DNA of 64,000 bases, from the NCBI GenBank assembly GCA_034336665.1, contig CM067576.1, positions 17,318,036-17,382,035 of the forward strand, read 5' to 3'. Below are positions 1-11,125 of the stretch, one piece after another. A program made the translations under genes and the position numbers. The DNA comes from Luscinia megarhynchos. Taxonomy: Eukaryota; Chordata; Aves; Passeriformes; Turdidae. Below the pieces are notes generated by a model, which made no database searches, was not told the DNA's origin, and worked only from the letters and a program-made list of their open reading frames with translations. How positions within the stretch are numbered: position 1 is the first letter of the stretch; every line of letters starts with the position of its first letter.

Positions 1-2598
1 TCAGTTGCTCCTTTGGCAAAGGGAACTTGTGCTCACTGATAATTCACAGGTGGTGCCCCAGGCACCATTACCTGGCTGGGGACAAGGCCCAGGTGTGGCC
101 TCAGGGGGGATTTGTCCTCCTCACTGCTGCTTTACACAATATTCCCTTTGCAGAGTTCCCTCTGCACAGTGTTCCCTCTCTCTCATCCTTCTCTCTCCCC
201 ATCTCCTCTCAGCCCCCTGCTGCCCCATCCCAAATTCCAGGAGCTGTTTGGTGCTGAGTGTCATTCTCCCCTCCAGAAAGATGAAAATTTCCCCAGTGTC
301 TGGTAGACTCAGGAGTCAGGGCTGGGACAGGGATTTGGATTTGGTCATTTCAGATTGGGGTTGGATGGCTTTAGCCCCAAACTCTCTGGGGTTTTTTTTT
401 CCCTTCCAGTGCAACATTCCTGCCTCCATCACTGGGCTGGATTTCTGCCTTTTTTCCTTTTCCTCCTCCTCCAGGATTTGCTTGCACAGAAGAATCACAA
501 GAACAGAAGGTGAAGCTAGATCTTTCTCCCCCTTTTTTTAAAATTTTATTTTGGCATCCATTGCCTGCTTTTTGCCAAACTGCTCCAGTTCCTCTTCCCC
601 AGTGCCCACGCTACCTGCCCAGCATGGGGGCCAGCGATTCCTGCAGGGGGAGGGGGTGGCACAAACCACCCCAGAGCCAGGGGAAGCACCTGTGTGGGTG
701 TGGATCACCCTGTGACAGGAGCTGCTGCCCCAGGGGCTGAGCTGAGGTCTCCCAGTGGGTGGGAAAGGCTCATCAGCACGGCTGGGAGCCTTGGAGCTCC
801 CCACCTGCATCCTGCAGGCAGTCAGCCTGTTTAATCATCCATCCCACCTTTCTCCAAAGCTTTGCTCCATCCCTTTCCACCTGTGCAGCACTGGCTGTGT
901 GGGTGCACGGGGAGCTCATCCACTGGCAGCGTGATTGGGGCTGTTTTGCTCTTTTCTTCTCTGAGTAATCCCCAACATTCGAGATGCGTTTTTTCTTTTA
1001 TCTCTGCTGAGCAATGAGCTGGTGTTTTTGGAGAACTATCTATTATAACCCTGAGATCTTGTTCCTGAGAGTTAATAGTGAGCTCAGAGCCCATCATTTT
1101 ATTTCTGAAGCTGGGGATGGCTTCTCCCACGTGTGCCACTATTTATCCTCACTGCATTTCTCCTGTCACTTTCTTGGCCTGTTGCTCACTCCAAGGTCCT
1201 TCTGCAATTCCTCACAGTCACTCCTCGTCCTTAATACCCCAAATAATTTGGAAGCATTAACAAAAAACTCTCATTTTACTCTCCACTCCTTTTCTCTCCC
1301 AGGGAGCCTCCATATAGGGTCTAGGCAAAATTTTGGGGGAACTCAAGGACCTACAGAAAAACTGTGACCCATGGAAAGGGAGGGGAGAGAAGACCCTGTG
1401 TGGCTGCCCATGGTCCTGATGTGAGCAGTGGGGACAGGCTCCAGGCAACCCCAGCAACAGATATCTGCAGGGACAACTTGTTGTGATACATCACCCCCAC
1501 GACTGATCAGTAAAAGGGACTGAAGAGCCTTTAATGACCATAAAGAGTGAAAAATTCCAGCAGAGGGAATGGCCGTGGCTCTCCTGCTCGAGCAGATGCT
1601 CGTCAGAATTGGTACTCTTCAGGGAATTGTTCCAGAAGGTGGATGGAATAAAGTGATTCAGAGTATTAAAAAAATAAAATAAAAAGAGAGACATCAGAGC
1701 TCCTGGAAGCCGTTCAGTTGGCACCGGGAAGGCTGCGAATAACAGACGCCCAAGGGAACCAATGTTTGAAGCCAAAGCAATTTGGGTAACAGGAGAGGCT
1801 TGGGGGGAAAAAAACCACACAGATTTTGGATTCTGCTGCACATGGATGCTAAAAAAGAAGCCACACATGTGGTGAATGTACAGCCCAGGAACATATTTTG
1901 TAGGCACATTCCTAATGTGGCACAAGGTGTGCTCGTTCCCATTATTGATAATATGAACTGCAGCTCCTCCTCCTGCTTTTCCCTGCTCAGCCATGGGAAA
2001 ACATGGGATCCAGATGCTGTCAGACAGCTTTAGAGGTTTCCAGGTGAGCAGAAATTGGCTGTTTCTAGGGCCTGCCTTGAGCCTGCAAGGTTTACAGTGC
2101 AGAGCAGCTGTGTCCGGGCTGGGATGGAACCATTCCTATATTGGCCCCTAAAAGAGGCACATTCCATCCAAACAGCTCTGGCATCAGCTTTATTTGACCA
2201 GTGAGGCTGTGTAGCAAGAATGGCAGGATTCAATCCAACCAGAAATACTTCTCTTAAAAATGTCAGTTGATGGCTGGAGCCCCCACAGAGCTGGGAGGGT
2301 GTTTTCCTTCTGCAAACCAGAATCAAACCTCTCCATTCCCCTTCATCTCACTTACAAGGGAATCAACTTTTCTCTGGGAGGAGAGGAAGAAATGTTCTTC
2401 ATCTTCCTCTCCCCAAGCCACAGTCCAGCCTCTGTGCTCTCCTCATTTCTGTGTGAATGACAAGGGACAAGTCCCTGCTGCCACAGCCACCTCAGCCTGG
2501 CAGAAACTGGGGAGGTTCTGAGCCCCTGAGCCACCCTGAGTGCTGCATCTGTGGGACTGCAGCAGGACACAGACTGTCCCTGCCAGCCCCATCACCCT
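1..2598. other. Gene-free flank, no recognised element
   Basis: Unique sequence of mixed composition with CT-rich stretches (160-240, 430-470). Open frames here are short and overlap on both strands, and none resembles a known protein. No repeat family could be named. Confidence 0.5.
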
Positions 2599-2599
2599 T

Positions 2600-3040
2600 T
2601 ACCACAAAATGGGTGGGGTGGAAGGGACCTTAAGGATCATCCCCCCCTGCCATGGCAGGGACACCTTCCCCTGTCCCAGGAGCTCCAGCCCCAGTGTCCA
2701 GCCTGGCCTTGGGCACTGCCAGGGATCCAGGGGCAGCCACAGCTACTCTGGGCACCCTGTGCCAGCCCTGCCCACCCTGCCAGGGAACAATTCCTGCCCA
2801 AAACCCCACCCAGCTGTGCCATTCCCTGTGTCCTGTCCCTCCATCCCTTGTCCCCAGTCCCTTTCCCGCTCTCCTGGAGCCCCTTTAGGGCACTGGAAGG
2901 GGCTCTGAGCTCTCCCTGGAGCTTTTCCTTCTCCAGGTGAGCACCCCAGCTCTCCCAGCCTGGCTCCAGCCCCAGAGCAGCTCCATGGCCTCCCCTGGAC
3001 TCCCTCCAGACCCCCTCACCTGAGTGGAGCAGAGGGGCTC
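2600..3040 (-). mobile_element. CR1 LINE fragment, 3' end region
   Basis: Read on the minus strand, this carries the avian CR1 3' segment: the 'ggatccctggcagtgcccaaggc' core (at 2711-2733 in reverse), the region before it, and GGTCCCTTCCACCCC near the 3' terminus at about 2605-2625. It is 5'-truncated, as nearly all CR1 copies are. No coding frame survives. Confidence 0.85.
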
Positions 3041-4347
3041 TGCTGTGATTTATCAGTGTTGGTCTCATTGGAGTGTAACATTTTCTTTGTGGCTGGTAAT
3101 ATCCACAGTGACCTTTCCATATCTGACATCAATTCTACCTGAAAGTTCCAAAAACTTGTTTTATTAAAGATTCTGGGGAAATTCACCAGGCTGGTAAAAC
3201 AACTCCATCCTCATGTACAGCTGTGTCCCTGAGGGATCTGGGTGTCTGTGCTGGAATGCAGATGTTTGTCACTGTCAGGGAAGCCCCAGGAGCTGCTGCA
3301 GCCCCGTTCCCCAGAAATCTGGTGCTGCTGGTCTTGGCTGGTGAGCTGTTCATCCACACCAGGTGACCCCTGGGGCTCCCAGTGTCCTTGCTGGGTCGTG
3401 TCCTGGTGTTATGGACACAGCTGGTTTTGCAGCACGTGTGGTGCTCCTCCTGCAGCTTCCACCCACAAACATTTCCCCTTTATCCAAACCCACAGCATTG
3501 CCCACCAGCTCCTCTGCAGCACCACACACCCTGGGCTCTGCCAGCCAGCCTTGAAGGGCAGCAAAAAATCCCTTTCCTCTCAGAGCCCAGAGCTGTGCTG
3601 GGGGATGTGCAGACTAAACTAGAGTTTGGGGGCTCTGCTCCCTCAGGAATGACGGACAAGCTGTTGTCCAGAGGGGTGGTGAGGCCACCCCAAGAAGTGT
3701 TAGGCTGGCCATTTGAGGTTTTGTAGGTGGGATGGTGATTTCTGTGGGGACTGGAGGAAGATGGAGCAGAGCAACAGGGACAGAGCAGCTGCAAGCCACG
3801 ATGGATGGCAGAAGCACCATCAGATTTCGGATTCTGCCCCGAATCTCCAGCTCCACCGTTTCTCAGCACCCTGGGGAGGAGTCTCCCATCAGATGCCACT
3901 TGGGCCACCCATCTCCCCCAGCGGTGGCACACGGGCCCCTGTCCCCAAGCGCCGTGAGCACGGCTCATGCAGGAGGGCGATGAGGATGGGGCTGGCTGCC
4001 AGCAGGGGGATGGAAGCGTGGCTCACCCCCAGCCCCTGACTCACAGCGGGTCCCCGCGGGCGCGGCGTGACAGCCTGCGGTCGTCTATGGCAACTGAGCC
4101 ACCTTGGCAGGCTGCACTGCCTGTGTGGGCTTGAAATTGTGCTTGGTTTTGTTCCCTCCTGGAAAAAAAAAATAAAAAAGACAATCTGATTTGTGTGTAG
4201 CTCCGAATAAATTCCTTGTTAACCTTTAGAGCCATCTGGAGGAGTCACTCCTCGCTGCAGGGCCGTGGGAGGAGCGGGGCTCGGCGGGCACGGAGCGAGC
4301 CGGGAGCCCCGGCGGGGAGGGAGCCGGCAGCCCTGGAACACCCTGGG
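3041..4347. other. Gene-free spacer
   Basis: Unique sequence without a recognised gene or repeat. A short A-rich run (4164-4180) and a CpG-rich 60-bp patch (4045-4105) lie just before the hexamer array. Confidence 0.45.
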
Positions 4348-5278
4348 ACCGGGAACGGGGGTGGGAATGACGGGAGTGGGAATGGTGGGAACGGGAGTGG
4401 GAAAGATGGGAATGGGAGTGGGAATGGGAATGGTGGGAATGGGAGTGGGAAAGATGGGAGTGGGAGTGGGAATGGGAATTATGGGAATGGGAATAATGGG
4501 AATGGGAATGGCAATGGGAATGGCAATGGGACTGATGGGAATGGGAGTGGGAATAATGGGAATGGGAGTGGGAATGATGGGAATGGGAATGGAATGGGAA
4601 TGGGAATGGAAGTGGGAATAATGCAAATGGGAATGGGAGTGGGAATGGGAATGGGAATAATGGGAATGGGAGTGGGAATGGGAGTAATGTGAATGGGAGT
4701 GGGAATGGGAGTGGGAATGGGAATAATGGGAATGGGAATAATGGGAATGGGAATAGTGGGAATGGGAGTGGGAATAGTGGGAATGGGAGCGGGAATAGTG
4801 GGAATGGGAGCGGGAATGGGAGTGGGAATAGATGGGAATGGGAGTGGGAATGGGAATGGGAATAATGGGAATGGGAGTGGGAATAATGGGAATAATGGGA
4901 ATAGGGAATGAGGAATGGGAGTGGAATGGGAATGGGAGTGGGAATGGGAATGGGAATGGGAATGGGAGTGGGAATGGGAATGGGAATGGGAATGGGAATG
5001 GGAATGGAATGGGGGGTGGGAATGGGAATGGGAATGGGAATGGGAATGGGAATGGGAATGGGAATGGGATTGGGAGTGGGAGTGGGAGTGGGGGTGGGAA
5101 TGGGAGTGGGAGTGACAATGGCAGTGGAAGTGGGAATGGGAACTGGAACGGGAAAGGGAATGGGAATGGGACTGAGGATGGAAATGGGAGTGGGATGGGA
5201 GTGGGAATAGCAATGGCAATGGCAATGGCAGTGAGAATGGGAAGGGAATGAGAACGTGAGTAGGAGTGGGAATGGGAA
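4348..5278. repeat. Hexamer array GGGAAT/GGGAGT
   Basis: About 930 bp of GGGAAT and GGGAGT units with scattered ATA, GAT and CAA interruptions. The + strand has runs of three G every six bases almost throughout, the classical G3N3 quadruplex pattern. Long frames on both strands (Gly/Asn/Met/Trp-Glu on +, Ser/His/Pro/Phe on -) follow from the repeat and are not genes. Confidence 0.97.
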
Positions 5279-5337
5279 CAGATCCTTGCTGCCGGTCTGG
5301 GGTGTGAGCAGGGAGGGAACCCTTGCTGAGGGAGTCA

Positions 5338-6634
5338 TCACCCGTGTGTGACAGTGCTCACCCGTGTGTGACAGTGCTCACCTGGGTCTGACAGTCCTTA
5401 CCTGTGTGTGGCAGTACTCACCTGTGTGCCACAGTGCTCACCTGTGTGCCACAGTCCTCATCTGGGTGTGGCAGTGCTCACCTGTGCGCCACAGTGCTCA
5501 CCTGTGTGCCACAGTCCTCATCGGGGTGTGGCAGTGCTCACCTGTGTGTCACAGTGCTCACCTGTGTGTCACAGTGCTCACCTGTGTGCCACAGTCCTCA
5601 TCTGGGTGTGGCAGTGCTCACCTGTGTGTCACAGTGCTCACCTGTGTGCCACAGTCCTCATCTGAGGTGTGGCAGTGCTCACCTGTGTCGAGTTCTCACC
5701 TGTGCCCACAGTCCTCATCTGGGTGTGGCAGTGCTCACCTATGTGTCACAGTTCTCACCTGTGTGCCACAGTCCTCATCTGGGTGTGGCAGTGCTCACCT
5801 GTGTGCCACAGTGCTCACCTGTGTGCCACAGTCCTCATCGGGGTGTGGCAGTGCTCACCTGTGTGTCACAGTGCTCACCTGTGTGCCACAGTCCTCATCT
5901 GGGTGTGGCAGTGCTCACCTGTGTGTCTGATTCTCACCTGTGTGCCACAGTCCTCATCTGGGTGTGCCACAGTGCTCACCTGTGTGCCACAGTGCTCACC
6001 TGTGTGCCACAGTGCTCATCTGGGTGTGGCAGTGCTCACCTGTGTGCCACAGTGCTCACCTGTGTGCCACAGTGCTCATCTGGGTGTGGCAGTGCTCACC
6101 TGTGTGCCACAGTGCTCACCTGTGTGCCACAGTGCTCATCTGGGTGTGGCAGTGCTCACCTGTGTGTCACAGTTCTCACCTGTGTGCCACAGTCCTCATC
6201 TGGGTGTGCCACAGTGCTCACCTGTGTGCCACAGTGCTCACCTGTGTGCCACAGTCCTCATCTGGGTGTGCCACAGTGCTCACCTGTGTGCCACAGTGCT
6301 CATCTGGGTGTGGCAGTGCTCACCTGTGTGCCACAGTGCTCACCTGTGTGCCACAGTGCTCATCTGGGTGTGGCAGTGCTCACCTGTGTGCCACAGTGCT
6401 CACCTGTGTGCCACAGTGCTCATCTGGGTGTGGCAGTGCTCACCTGTGCGCCACAGTGCTCACCTGTGTGCCACAGTGCTCACCTGTGTGCCACAGTCCT
6501 CATCGGGGTGTGGCAGTGCTCACCTGTGTGCCACAGTCCTCATCGGGGTGTGGCAGTACTCACCTGTGTGTCACAGTGCTCACCTGTGTGCCACAGTGCT
6601 CATCTGGGTGTGGCAGTGCTCACCTGTGTGTGAC
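5338..6634. repeat. 20-bp minisatellite with 60-bp higher-order unit
   Basis: About 65 monomers of 20 bp, in two main types: CAGTGCTCACCTGTGTGCCA and CAGTGCTCATCTGGGTGTGG. They are often arranged as two or three of the first followed by one of the second, giving 60-80 bp higher-order units. A 20-bp unit without stops leaves all three + frames open, which explains the overlapping 188-409 residue frames. Confidence 0.97.
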
Positions 6635-6639
6635 AGGCA

Positions 6640-8950
6640 GCCTGGACAATGGGATCCATTGCCGTTTCTGCAGATGAGAGAGAGAAGGGACAGGACCATC
6701 CAGATAAACACAATGCAACTTTATTTTCTTTCTTTCTTTGCTCCTTTTAAATTGATAAATATTTTGAAAGCTTTCCAAAAGGAGGGAAAAAACACCAAGT
6801 TGTACATGAGTGACTCAATGCAACATCACTGTGTTCATTAAGAAAGAAGGAAATCAAGTCATTACCGGGCTGAATAAAGAAGAATCTTTTGGTTGACTAA
6901 GAGAGGGGAATGCACTTGCAATAGGTGGGATAAAACAGGAGCATGGCTCCCTTCCAGCCCTGCTGAGCTCTGTCTGAAGGTCTTAATTATAAGCAGCTCA
7001 AAAAAAAAAAAAACCAACGAGAAAAAGAATTTACAACACAAAAGAAATAAATTGGATCTCAGATGCCTCTATACATATTTAATCATTGGGATGCTGATGA
7101 AGAGGAATGTTTAATATGAGCTGCCTCCATCCAGCTTTGCTGAGGGCTCTGGGGGAGGCGCCGTGCCCGCTGGATTTGGCTGGAGCAAGGGATGGCAGCG
7201 AGGGGCACGGCTGCAGACTGGCAGCCAGAGAGGAGAAAATCCCGACCTTTGGGTGTGGGGGCTGGGCTGGAGCAGCGGCAGGTCGGGCAGCTCCCTGGAG
7301 AGCTCTCCAAGCCCCTGAGACACCGAAGGTCAGGGCGGCTCTGGCTGGCTCCAGAGCATCTAAAGCCAGGCTGGGCACAGAAAATCCTGGCTCAGCCTCT
7401 CACTGTGGAGCACGAGGGATGATTGCAGCCCTCTCTCATTTTAAAGCCAATTCTCTCTCATTTTTAAGCCAGTCTCACTAAGCCATCTCTGAACTCATTT
7501 AATTCGTTTTGCCATCTTAGCTCTGATAATCGCAGAGATTATTCGCCTTTACCCCATGGCAAACTCCAGCTCTCCTGAACCTCCTTTCCTGTACTGATCT
7601 CCTACAACCCCCCAGGAAAACAATTCCACGGCACCTTTTAGGAGTTGGCTTCAGATGTGATCTGTCTCCCCGTGTTTGTGTTTGCATGGTGCATCCTCAT
7701 TAATTAGGATGTCTTGTTGGACACGGTGTCGTCTTCGGGGAGTTCCCCCGGTGATTTGTTTACAGATGTCAGGTTAGCAATAAATTGGGAGGAAATAATT
7801 GACCTTTCCTGTTAGACTTTGCTAATCCTGTTTCTTCTTAACTGTTTCCAATTTTTAGTGTGCTGTGGTGTTTTTCTTAATCAATTGTTCAGCCTGTGGG
7901 AACATCACGGGAGATGCGATCAGGAGCACGCCGTGGCGGTGCAATTTTAATGATTCATTCTCTCTTTCTCATTAATTCACTGCATTTCATATTTCTTCAA
8001 GTGCTGACTTTGGAAGTTTTCAAGGCTTTAAGTAGTTTCTCTGTTTGATTTTTTTTTTATTTTAAGAATTAGACTGGCCATCTTGGTATGAGTTGTGTTG
8101 CTGCACCAGGCTGTGGGCAGGATCCACCTGCTGGAATGATGGAGCAGGGAGCTTATCCCAGGAACAGGATCTGGTGTGCCAGAGCAGATTCCAGCTTGAA
8201 TGCAAGGAGAAGAGTCAGCAGAACATTTCTATTAAAAACTGTTACTTTTAAACAAGTTAATTTCCCCCATGAATCAAGCTGCTGTAAGGAGAAATCCCGT
8301 GTGGCAATCTAAGTATAATTGTGATATTCTCATTAGAAGTGCTAGACTGAATCGCTTTCATTTCTAATTTTTTTTTTTTTAAGGAATTCAAACTTTTGGA
8401 AGTTAAATGACTTGGAAGAGATCCAGCTTTTGATTTAAGGGAAATTGTTCTGTTGTTATTCTGCATTCCAGAAATGATAAAAAACACTTCAGGTTTTGAA
8501 AACAAAACCTGGGGAATTTGAACGCTTTATTCCATGCAAAATAAAACTATGGGGCTCTCCCACGTCAATTATTTCAGGGGAGTGATAACATCCCTGATGA
8601 AGCAGCTGCACTAGCACCTAATGCTGCTATTAATATGCAACTGTGGCTCCTTATCCCGACGCCTGGCAGTGAGCAAAGCAGCCATGAAGTGTTCTGCAAG
8701 GAAATCCTGTTGGGGAAGATGAAGCAGGGAAACCTTACAAATATGAATGCTCAGATTCTCAAACCATGAACGAGATTGAAATGAAAGGCACTTTTGAGAT
8801 GCCAAGCCTTAGTTACTGAATTACCATGAAACAATGGGATAGCCAGCTAGGGAGTAATCCCCTCTTGATAGAACAATGCCTTCTGCTGGATAGTGGGTCC
8901 AAAGGGCAGAGAAGACTTTGCTGGGGTCCAAAGAGCAGTTTTTAGAGTTA
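6640..8950. other. AT-rich unique region, candidate conserved non-coding DNA
   Basis: No gene is seen. 7480-8090 is AT-rich with several TAAT cores (TTAATTAGG near 7700; TTAATGATTCATT near 7950; CATTAATTCAC near 7975). Such homeodomain-site clusters are common in developmental enhancers. A minus-strand AATAAA (as TTTATT near 6720) and poly-A at 7001-7013 are present without an associated gene. Confidence 0.35.
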
Positions 8951-8955
8951 AAATG

Positions 8956-9345
8956 TAACACACTATGGTAATGTAAGGACTCCTATAGGCTGTATGTAAA
9001 TGCTACAGAATTTGTATCTTGTATTACACTGGTTAGTGGAAATTAGAATATTCATCATAGAAGAAATTTATTGTATTGTAAACGGGAAATTGCCCTCTTG
9101 CTTTTACTCTTGCTCCTTTCTTACCTCTCTTACCTCTTCCTCTTCCTCTCTCCCCCTCACCCTCTTCTCCCATTGCTCTTTCTCTAACCCCCTCACTCCT
9201 TGTCCTGCTCTGTGCTGCAGCTGGCAACACTCAGTAGGACTCTATGTACTCTCACTCTTACAATAAATGGAACAGTAACTTTTAGCTTATACAGAGCTTG
9301 AGTTTTGTCCCTGGGGACCGTCTACCCGATACAAAGACTCCCGCA
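8956..9345 (+). mobile_element. Probable solo LTR of an endogenous retrovirus
   Basis: Begins TGTAACACACTATGGTAATG at 8956, is AT-rich in its U3-like part, and contains a CT-rich stretch (9105-9200). An AATAAA lies at 9262-9267 near the expected R/U5 boundary. The 3' end is uncertain (about 9310-9350), and no clear target-site duplication was found. No retroviral coding sequence is attached. Confidence 0.45.
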
Positions 9346-9616
9346 AAATCCTTTCTGCAGCTACTCGCCGCACGGGAGGGTGACAGAGCAGGAGCAGGCA
9401 GGTCCTGCCCGCGGGCACCAGGAGCCCTCTGCGCCTTCCTGGGGATCTCCTGCAGCGTTGGAACCCTGCCAGCCCATAAAGGACACCCTCATTAGCACGA
9501 GCTGGTGTTCCACACGCAGCAATTTAGGGCAACGCTGCAAACGAGGCGTTATCTCCTGGCTGGAACTGCGAGGGATGCTCCGACCCTGCGGGGAGATCCG
9601 GGATAGGGAGGTGTGG

Positions 9617-9743
9617 GGTGGGATAATGGGATGGGATGGGATGGGATGGGATGGGATGGGATGGGATGGGATGGGATGGGATGGGATGGGATGGGATGGG
9701 ATGGGATGGGATGGGATGGGATGGGATGGGATGGGATGGGGAT
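9617..9743. repeat. (ATGGG)n pentamer microsatellite
   Basis: About 25 near-perfect GGGAT units, with a single GGGATAATGGG interruption at the start. The same interruption occurs in the array at 29624. Confidence 0.97.
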
Positions 9744-10454
9744 GAGTGGTGACGCCAAGGTGGGATGGATTTTCCTGTCTCCAGGGATTTGGGGCACTGT
9801 GGGCACCACTCATCCAGGAGCAGAAGGACACTTGTGCATCCCAACAATTCCATTGTTTTAACCCAAGTGCATTCTCCAGGAAAAATATTTGACTTAAAAG
9901 TCAAGGCAGCACAGCAAGGTTCATGAGGTGGAAGGAGACTCCGGGTGTTTTGCTTAGAATTAAAAAAACCACGTTGATAATTTCGATACAAGCCCTCCAC
10001 AGGTCTCAGCCAGTCTCTTGCCAAAGGCATTCTTGTCCCCCTGGGTTTCCAAGCACGTCTTGGAAGGGGAATCGGTGGCTGAGCCTCTGTAGCCAGGAGG
10101 GAAATCTGATTTTTTTGCTCTCCTTCAGGAATTGTTGGCTCCTGGGGTACAAGGTCTGAGTGTTGCACGGCAGGGTGACCCAGCAGGGACCAGGCTGGCT
10201 TGTGCTGCTCCGGGCTCCCTTCCCAAAGCCATCCCAGCCTGGGTGCCCTGGGCAGCAGCACAGTTCTGGGGGGGCTGCAGACCCCAGCCCAGCCAGAACC
10301 GGCTGGAGGGGGCTGAGCAGGGGCCCTGGGCAGGGCTCAGGGGGCCACATCCACAGGGAACAGCCCCTCAGGGGATTTGTCAGGGACTGGGGAGACGATT
10401 CTGATCAGCTCAGCTGGCTTTGCTGGACCTTTAATTTAATAGAATTTGATTGAA
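9744..10454. other. Gene-free spacer
   Basis: Unique sequence, GC-rich toward 10160-10400. No gene or named repeat is recognised. Confidence 0.4.
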
Positions 10455-11125
10455 TTTCGGTTTATTTTGCCTCTTTTTTCTCCCCTTCTCCCTTTTTCCT
10501 TTTCTCTTTCCCTTTTTCTGCCTTCCTTCTCCCTTTTTTCCCTCCTCCCTTTTCTTTTTCTCTTCTCCTGTTTCTCTTTTCCCTTCTCCCTTTTTCCTTT
10601 TCTCCTTTTTGCTTTTCTTTTTCCATTTCCCATCTTCCTTCTCCCTTTTCCCTTCCCCCTTTTCTTTTTCCCTTCCTCTTCTCTTCTCTTCTCTTCTCTT
10701 CTCTTCTCTTCTCTTCTCTTCTCTTCTCTTCTCTTCTCTTCTCTTCTCTTCTCTTCTCTTCTCTTCTCTTCTCTTCTCTTCTCTTCTCTTCTCTTCTCTT
10801 CTCTTCTCTTCTCTTCTCTTCTCTTCTCTTCTCTTCTCTTCTCTTCTCTTCTCTTCTCTTCTCTTCTCTTCTCTTCTCTTCTCTTCTCTTCTCTTCTCTT
10901 CTCTTCTCTTCTCTTCTCTTCTCTTCTCTTCTCTTCTCTTCTCTTCTCTTCTCTTCTCTTCTCTTCTCTTCTCTTCTCTTCTCTTCTCCTCTCTTCTCCT
11001 CTCTTCTCCTCTCTTCTCTCTTCTCTCTTCTCTCTTCCCTCTTTTTCTTTTCTCTATTTGCTTTTCTTTTACCCTTTTCCTGCCTTCCTTTTCCCTTCTC
11101 CCTTCTCCCTTTTCTTTTTCCCTTC
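10455..11125. repeat. Polypyrimidine tract with perfect (CTCTT)n core
   Basis: About 670 bp almost purely C/T on the + strand. 10674-10987 is an essentially perfect CTTCTCTTCT repeat, flanked by degenerate CCCTTTTTC-type sequence on both sides and by CTCCTCTCTT variants at 10981-11037. The long Leu/Phe/Ser frames are products of the repeat. Confidence 0.97.

Noticed and set aside
4219..5341. Long frames of 248-371 residues on both strands in the hexamer array
   Set aside because: They consist only of repeat-derived dipeptide patterns, overlap in several frames and end where the array ends.
6700..6730. Minus-strand AATAAA as the 3' end of a gene
   Set aside because: No exon on the minus strand to its right could be recognised, and the hexamer alone is common.
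5364..6841. Cys/His/Pro-rich frames of 188-409 residues
   Set aside because: A stop-free 20-bp unit opens all three frames. There is no domain, no splice context and no start of gene-like quality.
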